Both the position numbers and the translations under genes were made by a program. From Artocarpus heterophyllus (lineage: Eukaryota; Streptophyta; Magnoliopsida; Rosales; Moraceae): a DNA stretch of 64,000 nt. The DNA lies in assembly GCA_025403435.1 (NCBI GenBank), contig CM046339.1:6098981-6162980 (forward strand). Reading direction: 5' to 3'. Each line of letters begins with the position of its first letter. Within the stretch, counting starts at the first letter, position 1. The notes under the pieces were generated by a model. That model ran no database searches and was not told the origin of the DNA. It saw nothing but the letters and a program-made list of their open reading frames with translations. This document shows, piece after piece, positions 56,206-64,000 of the stretch.

Positions 56206-58702
56206 ATTTCTCTAATAAAAGCTCACAAAACATGGTTCATTAAACATATAAATGTGCTAGGCGCATTGGTTAAACCGAAAGGCATTACCAACCACTCATA
56301 CAAACCTTGTTTTGTTTTGAAAGCCATCTTCCACTCGTCTCCCTCTTTCATGCAAATTTGATGATATCCACTTTTAAGATCAATTTTGGAAAATACACAA
56401 GCACCATGCAATTCATCTAACATGTCATCCAAGTGAGGAATGGGATGTCGATACTTTACCATGATGTTGTTGATGGCTTGACAATCAATGCATATCCGCT
56501 AAGTCCCATCTTTCTTAGGCACAAGTAAAACTGGTACGGCACACGGGCTCATGCTTTCTCTCACGTGTCCCTTCTCCATCAACTCACTTACCTGCCATTG
56601 GAGTTCTTTTGTCTCCTCAAGATTACTCCTATAGGCTAGTCGGTTTGGAATTGTAGCTCCAGGTATGAAGTCGATTCGATGTTCAATCCTGCGGATTGGA
56701 GGTAAACCTTGTGGTGTTTCCTCGGGAAAGATATCCTCATATTCCTGTAAAAGAGAAACAATAGAACTACGCAAGGTGGAATCAAGATCGTTAGTGTTTA
56801 GTAACGCCTCCTTGTACATGAGTAAAATCATCGGCTGATTATTAAACAAAGCTCTTTTCACATCACTCTCTCTTGCATAAAAGTTTGTTTTTCTCTCTAT
56901 TTTACCTCATTGGCCAAATCTTCTTTTGTATTGGCTCTCTCAATGTTCTCTCCTTTTTCTCGGTCCCTCTATCTTTTTTCCCTCTCTGGCCAAACTCTCT
57001 CTCTGCACTCCAACACTCATTATTTTCACTCCCTTTCTCTCTCTTTTTCTCATTCTCTCCTTTTTGTTCACTCTCCTTTTGTAACCACACTTGATCTTCA
57101 TGAACCTGTTTAGGTGTCATTGGTACAAGGGTGAATGGTCTCTGGTTGTGCACAAGAGAATATTTGTTGGTGTAGCCATCATGTTTGACTTGACGATCAA
57201 ATTGCCATGGTCGACCTAGTAACAAGTGCTCGGCTTGCATTGGGACTACATCGTACAAAACTACGTCTTCATATCTTCCAATGCAAAACGAAATTAATGG
57301 CTGTTTAGTTACCTTCACTTCACCACTATTATTCAACCATTGCAACATGTAAGGTCGAGGATGTTTGGTCATTGGCAACCCTAATTTGTCAACCATAGTA
57401 GTGCTAGCAACATTCGTACAACTCCCTCCATCTATTATCACACTACATACCTTGTTCTGCACGTGGCACCTAGTATGAAAAATGTTCTCACGTTGCTCTT
57501 CTTCTTCCTCTTTGGCTTGCACACTAAGGGCTCATCGAGTGACCAACAATTCACCTTGGGCAGCATACTCCTCCTCATCCATGTCCTCCAATGGTGGCAT
57601 GGAGTCCTCGTCCGATTCGTCATATGTAACAACTTCTTCTTCATCCCGTAACATCATCATCCTTTTGTTCGGACATTGACTTGAGATGTGACCCCTGCCT
57701 TGGCATTTGAAACATTTAATATCACCGTTTTGAGAAGTGGATGAATCATGTTTACCATGGTTTGAAGGGCTAGCCGTGGCTGGTTTTGGCTCCAACTTGG
57801 GCCTAGCGACCGGTTTTTCTTCTCTCTTCCCATAATTCGACTTTCGTGAAGAAGGTACCGAACTAACATACGCACGTGAGCTGCCGCTTTACTGTGATGG
57901 CCATGTGCAACATGTCTTCTAATTCTACGTAGTGTTGCATCTCCACCGTATCTTGAATATCCGAATTTAGCTCTTGCAAAAATCTTGCCATGGTTGCTTC
58001 TCGATCTTCTTCAACATTAGCTCGTATCATGGCTATTTCCATTTCTTGATAATATTCCTCCACACTCCTGTTTCCTTGTCTCAGTCCTTGCAACTTTTTG
58101 TACACTTCCCGGTAGTAATGGCTAGGCACAAATCGCCTTCTCATAATTGTTTTCATCTCCTCCCATGTCTTAATCAGGTGTTCTCGGTTCTATCGCCTAT
58201 TCATTACCAGCTGATCCCACCATACAACCGCATAATCAGAGAACTCAATTGCAGCAAGCTTAACTTTCTTTAACTCTGAGTAGTTATGGCAATCAAACAC
58301 TAGCGCCACTTTCTTCTGCCACTCTAGGTAAGCTCTGGGGTCATTTTTCCCTTGGAATCGCGGAATCTTCATTTTAATACCTCCCATATTATTGTCTTCC
58401 CGGTCCCTAGCTTCTCTATTCCCATTTCCATGCCTAAATATGCCCCTATTTATCGGTGGTTCCTCCAACTCTTCTAATTCAACTTCCTCCGAAAGATCAC
58501 ATCCACCCCTCCACCTATTTTGCATGTTTTGTGGTTGCCTATTACGTGTTCTGGCATCAACCACATCTAGTCTCTCCTTAATGGGATCTAGCGCTCGCGT
58601 CAACAACCATTCCATTTGCCTCATTAATGCTTGCAACAGAAGATTGGGAACATTTTGTTGTGGAAGGTCATCTTTGGCTTCTCTTTCTTGATTCAGATTC
58701 AT
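56206..58702 (-). pseudogene. B5 gag to RT (- strand)
   Basis: From ATG at 58702 (MNLNQEREAKDD) on the - strand: gag (58702-58190, 58156-57863), zinc knuckle [14 protein letters not shown] (near 57720), protease DGGSCTN (57522-56902), linker, and RT (56861-56223) ending before YFDD. Stops: TAG near 58190, a frameshift near 57880, TGA (from CGA) near 57532, TAG for Trp near 56500. Its gag-protease region is closer to B4 than to B2 or B3 (for example the GAAGTTGTTACATATGACG block), so B4 and B5 form true inverted-repeat arms. Confidence 0.9.
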
Positions 58703-59132
58703 TTAAAAAAAAAAAAAAAAAAACCTGCAAAACAATGTTAGATAATAAAGGGACCTCACTTCTCTCCCTCACGTGTTTCACTCCCTCGTTAAAATTTGTT
58801 GTTTCATTTCCATTGTTTGAGTGTCCAAGAGTCCGAATTTGACCTCTCCTCATAGTGCAAAAATTTGCTTCATTCCAAACTACGTATCAAAATGGGTTGC
58901 TGAATTTCTTACCGGATAGATTTGATTGTTGTTTGCGTAATTTCAAAAGACCCAAAAGAGAGAATAAACAAGTAAAAAAAAAAAGGCAAGAGTGGTGAGA
59001 ACATTTGAGGGTAAAAGCTAATTATTGGAGTGAAACATGAGTGAACTGAGTGACCAAGGGATAGAGTGAAACACATGAGGGAGAGAAGTGAGGTCCTTTA
59101 TTATCTAACGTTGTTTTGCAGGTTTAAAAAAA
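58703..59132. other. Leader-to-leader inversion junction J2
   Basis: B5 leader on the - strand ends at about 58795 (TTTCACTCCCTCGTT). A + strand family B leader then starts (AAAATTTGTTG, GAGTGTCCAAGAGTCC, AGTGAAACACATGAGGG) and runs to TTGTTTTGCAGG before B6 gag. Confidence 0.75.
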
Positions 59133-59235
59133 ATGAATCTAAATCTAGAAAGAGAAGCCGAAGATGACCTTCCACAACAAAACGTTCCAAATCTTCAGTT
59201 GCAAACATTAATGAGGCAAATGGAACGGTTGTTGA
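59133..59235 (+). pseudogene. B6: gag N-terminus cut by copia
   Basis: ATG at 59133 starts the family B gag (MNLNLEREAEDD), open for 34 codons up to MRQMERLL, where the copia LTR begins at 59236. The rest of the element would lie beyond the copia insertion, outside the window. Confidence 0.88.
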
Positions 59236-60666
59236 TGTTGGAAACAAAGTGCGCAGCGAAATTTTTTTTTAAAAAAATTTCATCAGAGTAATTTCCAAAA
59301 CACGAATTTGACATGTTATATGTATAAATTAAACAGAACTTACTAACCTCAGTGTGCCAAAGAACCTCCGTGACCTGTGTAGAGAAGTAACGTTCCAGAA
59401 GAGCCTCAACCAGCTGGTCTTCTTTGCTATTCTCTATCCACAACCGGAGTGAGTGTGGGCTCACACGTGCAGCTCTTCCACCGGTGACTCTCCTTCCAAC
59501 CAATAGAGAGAACCCAAAGCTAGTGTTCGTGATTTGTGAACAAAAGCTCTCAGGGAGTTTTCAGATGCTCACTCGAAGAGTATCACTCTTAATCTCTCAA
59601 ATTGATCTGAGTAAATCATTAGACTCACTCCCTTTTTATACCTATTGGTCCTAAAGTTCAAGCTCATGATAATTATGAAAACCAATATCCCAGATATACA
59701 TTTCACAATTATCAACTCCAACGCTACTCCATTAAAAGCTTGGAGCTGCACTCTCGAACTTTATAGAATTAGAAGCTCCTGTAGCCAAGTCTCCATGACA
59801 AATCATAGTGTATCGCATCCCCATATGATCATCCATAATCGGCTTAAGGACAAGTTTTGTCTTACCTTCCCGATTATTTTTATCTTACGTTCCATTGTCT
59901 CACCATTAGAAAACTTACCATCCAAAGATAGTATACCATTCGGTTACACCTATGTATCCAAATGGTTGAGCGCTCCAGTTTTCCAATTACAGGACAACGC
60001 ATATAAGAGGATATCACTACTCCTAAAGAGGAGCTATGGATTCCATATCTATGAATAACAAGTCTACGCTATCAAGGGTCATGCCTCCAACGTACCGGCA
60101 TGCATGCCACTATAGAGATGTGGGAGTCACCCATTGGTACATCAAAAGACACAAGTCGAGACAACAGGCCTATTATTCATCTCAGGATTAAGATACAATA
60201 CAAATGATTGTCTAAAGTGAATCGATTTGCCAAGACAGAATTATTAATCCAAATCAATTCACTTTATGTCCCGATCCAACACATCGTCACCTTTGACAAC
60301 GTGCCAATGTTTCTATTCATGGAGTCCAACTCCGATGGTCAAGACAAACCATCTCCCAAAAGGGATATAGATAACATAACAATCTTTACATGAATAAAGC
60401 ACCCAACTTTATTCCCTCGATTGCGGATCATATGTTTTAGACCGTCACCCTAAGAATTGTGTCTTCTACATAATCATCCCATCATATGCCCGATTCTTAA
60501 GGTTTAGGCTGACAGTCTCAGACTACTATTTGCTTATCATACATTCAACAAATATGAATGTAAAGAGGACAATATTTGGTATATATAAATGAATAAATTC
60601 TTTATTGATAAAAATGTCTCCAAAAACGTATTACATTTTTACTCCTTAGAGCATACATGTCTAACA
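59236..60666 (-). mobile_element. Copia family C 3' LTR, short form (1.43 kb)
   Basis: On the - strand it runs from TGTTAGACATG (60666) to GTTTCCAACA (59236). It matches the left LTR except for one ~600-bp deletion near 59650, which removed the U3 block with the GC-rich tandem repeat and put the TATA box (GGTATAAAAAG, near 59631-59642) next to upstream sequence. It lies in B6 gag, so it inserted after the B block formed. Confidence 0.92.
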
Positions 60667-60678
60667 ATCTCCCACTTG
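60667..60678 (-). promoter_or_regulatory. Polypurine tract of right copia element
   Basis: CAAGTGGGAGAT on the - strand, directly before the LTR. Confidence 0.8.
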
Positions 60679-60680
60679 CA

Positions 60681-63600
60681 CTAAGTGAGTAAATACTGCA
60701 AATTTTGCATCCCCATAGCTTCCACATGCCTCTCGAAGACTCTCCCAGTAAGTGTCTTTGTGAATGGATCAGCTAAATTGTCCTCTGACGCGATCTTGCA
60801 CACCGTGACATGCCCGCTCTCAACGAAGTCCTTTATCACATGATACTTCCGATCAATATGCTTACTCTTCTTGTGAAATCTTGGTTCCTTAGCATTAGCT
60901 ACCGCCGCACTGTTATCACAGTACAGTGATACCGCCTTATCCATGCCAGGAACTACCTCAAGATCCCCAAGGAACTTGCAGAGCCACACTGCTTCTTTCG
61001 AAGCATCACTAGCTGCCACATACTCGGCCTCCATCGTTGAATCCGAGTGCAATCTTGCTTCGCACTTCTCCAACTGATGGCACCGCCACCTAGAGTAAAC
61101 ACAAACCCCGAAGTCGATTTCCTAGAATCCAGGCAGGATTGAAAATCCTAATCAGTGTATCCTAGAGGAGTTAAATCCTCACCCGAATACACAAGCATTT
61201 ACCTTCGAGTACTTCTCAAGTACTTGAAAATATGCTTTACCGCAACCCAATAGTTCGGTCCTGGATCCTCCTGAAATCGACTCACAATCCCGACCACATA
61301 GCTAATATCCGGTCGAGTGCAAAGCATGGCATACATGAGACTACCCACTGTAGAAGCATAAGGTACCTTCTTCATGTATTCTCTTTCTTCATAAGACTTT
61401 GGAGAGTCTTTCTTAGAAAGAGTAATTCCAGACCTAGATGGTTGCCCACCTTTCTTGGAATCCTGCATTGCAAACCTCCTGAGAATTTTATCTATGTAGT
61501 CGGCCTGTGACAAAGCTATCATTTTGTTCTTCCTATTCCGAAAGATCTGGATACCGAGAACAAAATTAGCCTCACCTAAGTCCTTCATGTCAAACTGCTT
61601 GGTCAACCATAATTTGACCGATGACAATGCCCCAACATCATTGCCCTTTAGCAGAATGTCATCTACATAGAGTAGTAGAAAAACCACCTTCCCATTCTTA
61701 ATGTGTTTGTAAACACATGGTTCATCCACATTTTGTGAGAACCCATAAGTCTTGATCACTTGATCAAATCTTATGTTCCAAGAACGAGAAGCCTGCTTAA
61801 GTCCATAAATTGACTTTAGCAGCTTACAAACCTTACCCTCTTGACCCGCGACCTTGAACCCGTCTGGTTGTTCCATATAAATGGACTCATCAAGATAGCC
61901 ATTCAGAAAAGCCGTCTTGACATCCATCTGCCAAATCTCGTAGTCGAGAGCGGCAGCTATGGACAAGAGAATCCGGATGGACTTAAGCATGGCTACAGGC
62001 GAAAAGGTTTCCTCATAATCGATTCCTTCCTTTTGCGTATAACCCTTAGCTACCAGTCTAGCCTTCAAGGTTTCGACCTTTCCATCCACTCCTCTTTTCC
62101 TCTTGTAGATCCATTTACACCCTATGGGTTTTACCCCTTCGGGAAGATCCATAAGCTCCCAGACCCGATTAGTCTCCATAGACTTCATCTCTATGTTCAT
62201 GGCCTCTGTCCAGAGTCTTGAATCAACATCCTCCATAGCTTCAGCGTAAGTATAAGGATCCCTGTCATGTTCATCCGGTTCAGCCAAAAAGACTTCCCCA
62301 TTGAACATATACCTTTCAGGTTGACGCCCGATCCTCCCACTACGCCGAAGCCCCTGAGGTTGTTGTTTAGGTTTGTTTGGTTTTTCTACACCGATCGGAA
62401 TGGTTTCATTCGGAACCTCCGGAGTAAACGGATCACCCCTCAACTCCTCAAGCACCACTTTGCTTCGAGGTTTAAAGTCGTTCATGTAACTCTCCTCAAG
62501 GAAAGTTGCATTAGTTGAAACCACGACTTTATTTTCCTTTGGGTTATAAAAATAACCCCCTTTAGTCCCTTTTGGATATCCTACAAACACGCAAACTTCT
62601 GAACGTGCTTCCAACTTATTCGGATCCTTAAACAGGACATGAGCTGGACATTCCCATATGCGAATATGGTTTAAGGATGTCTTCCGTCTTGTCCACAACT
62701 CTTGAGGAGTTTTAGGGACCGATTTTGAAGGCACATTGTTCAAAAGATAACATGCGGTTTGTAGTGCATATCCCCAAAAGGATAAAGGCAATGATGAATA
62801 ACTCATCATGGACCAAATCATGTCCAACAAAGTCCTATTCCTTCTCTCCACTACGCCATTCTGCTGCGGAGTGCCCGGCGCAGTCAAATGGGATAAAATC
62901 CCATTCTCTAACAAGTGTCCCAAGAACTCATCAGAAAGGTATTCCCCACCTCGATCAGATCAAAGTGCCTTTATGGGTTTACCCAATTGCTTTTCCACTT
63001 CAGCCCGAAACTCCCTGAACTTATCATAAGTTTCGTTTTTGTGGTGCATTAGGTACACATACCCATATCTTGAGTAATCGTCAATAAAAGTGACGAAGTA
63101 CTCATACCCTCCTCGTGCCCGGATGTTCATCGGTCCGCAAACATCACTATGCACTAGTTCTAGAACCCCTTCGGCCCTATTGCCCTTAGACCTGTATGGT
63201 CTTTTGGTCATTTTACCCTCCAAACAAGACTCACATTGAGGTATAGATTCCACCTTTAAGTGACTTAAAGGTCCATCCCTTACCAACCTTTGAATCCTAT
63301 TCAGGTTAATATGGCCAAGGCGCAAATGCCAAAGATAAGTCTTATTAGAGTGAGAAGTTTTAAGTCTTTTTGAGTTATTATCTTTTATCTCAGCATTAAG
63401 CAATAAGTCCATCTTAGGTTTGATAAAATATAGATTATTTTGCATCCATCCAGAACAGATAAAAGATTTGTTTTTATGAATCACCACTTTTTCATTAAAA
63501 GATACCACGTAGGAGTCTTTAAATAAAGAAGATACAGAAATTAAATTCCTTTTAAATTTAAGAACATAAAAACAATCTCGCAAAATTAAATTCCTATAAT

Positions 63601-64000
63601 TATCAAAGTAAAGATGGACATCTCCCACTGCTTCCGCTGAGACCAAGGATCCATCACCCATCTGAAGCGTTAAGTCTTCACGAAGTAGACTTCTCGTTTC
63701 TTTGAATCCCTGCAGAGAAACACAAACATGATTAGTTGCACCGGAATCTATGACCCAAATGTCACTGGATTCCTCAACCAAACAAGTTTCTAAATATAGA
63801 AGATCACACCTACCTCCCTTGGAAAGGAAGTCCTTGCAATGCTTCTTTATTTACCCGACCTTACCACAAAAGAAGCACTTAAGCTTCTTTGGGTTCTTCT
63901 TCTTCTTCTTCTTGCTCTTGGTAGCAACAGAAATAGAAGACTTACCACTCTTGACCCGTTGCTTCTTTCCATTCCCAGAGTTAGGATTGGAACCAGAAGC
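60681..64000 (-). pseudogene. Copia gag-pol, zinc knuckle to RNase H (right family C copy)
   Basis: Read on the - strand from the window edge: Lys-rich gag end with a zinc knuckle (CFFCGKVG then KKHC) in which a TAA near 63853-63855 replaces the His; protease DSGATNHVC (near 63740); integrase with H..H..CESC finger (near 63330-63230) and D of HSDVCGP; a TGA for Trp at about 62959; integrase end ([19 protein letters not shown]), RT with YVDDILL near 61650, and RNase H (61073-60681) with DNSAAVANAKEPRFHKKSK. Two more stops lie near 61197 and 61143. This is copia order (integrase before RT). The clade may be Angela/Tork-like; that is a guess. About four point stops are all that separates it from an open pol. 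Confidence 0.92.

Noticed and set aside
62960..63781. Separate gene encoding a protease-integrase protein
   Set aside because: It is the upstream part of the same copia pol as 61199-62923; a single Trp-to-stop change (TGA near 62959) splits the frame.
1..64000. CRISPR arrays, bacterial operons, phage or plasmid features
   Set aside because: Repeats here are LTRs and microsatellites; no spacer pattern, no Shine-Dalgarno-led operons. The sequence is plant retrotransposon DNA.

Overview
The window is plant repeat DNA: about 64 kb of LTR retrotransposons stacked in one another, with no host gene I can support. The host is probably a eudicot. This is an inference from an AT-rich background and from the look of the polyproteins (Ty3/gypsy with an initiator-Met tRNA primer site, Ty1/copia with a DSGAT protease); the sequence does not name a species. 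The setting looks like pericentromeric or other silenced heterochromatin.

Three families make up nearly everything. Family C is Ty1/copia with LTRs of 1.4-2.0 kb. One copy enters at the left edge on the + strand (1-2516) and one leaves at the right edge on the - strand (59236-64000), so their 3' ends face each other. Two older relatives of its LTR lie at 3023-4885 and 7766-9376. Family A is Ty3/gypsy with LTRs of about 800 bp and a CRM-chromovirus-like polyprotein whose C-terminus is read into the 3' LTR. It fills 9377-40579 and has solo LTRs at 3208-4006 and 51552-52352. Family B is a sister of A with an unrelated-looking LTR of about 798 bp and fills 40580-59235.

Layout: 1-2516 copia end and LTR; 2517-3022 unassigned, purine-rich; 3023-4885 old copia LTR split by a solo A LTR; 4886-7765 AT-rich and unassigned, with one coding-like island at 5933-6223; 7766-9376 old copia LTR; 9377-13439 element A1 (+); 13440-14361 a - strand A fragment; 14368-27964 element A2 (+), split by the nearly intact A3 (16631-23457); 27965-29697 two head-to-head internally deleted A copies (D+ and D-); 29698-40579 two - strand A elements (A4, A5) that share LTRs; 40580-48913 decayed B1 (+), split by B2 (41353-47812); 48914-52580 LTR scrap and B3 (-) with a solo A LTR inside; 52580-58800 B4 (+) and B5 (-) as an imperfect palindrome; 58800-59235 B6 (+), cut by the right copia LTR.

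The youngest insertions are A3 (LTRs differ at about 6 of 798 positions, TSD GTAAC) and B2 (about 5 differences, TSD GCAGG). A3 keeps every catalytic motif and has one visible nonsense codon (18335-18337). The most unusual points are: (i) A copies carry a B-type reverse transcriptase segment with at least three different left breakpoints; (ii) an inverted pair of deletion derivatives shares one exact junction; (iii) the B block holds a palindrome whose leader junction recurs at mirrored positions, and a duplicated LTR-to-RT fusion; (iv) LTRs of one apparent element belong to different subtypes. All comparisons were made by eye, so percentages and breakpoints are approximate.
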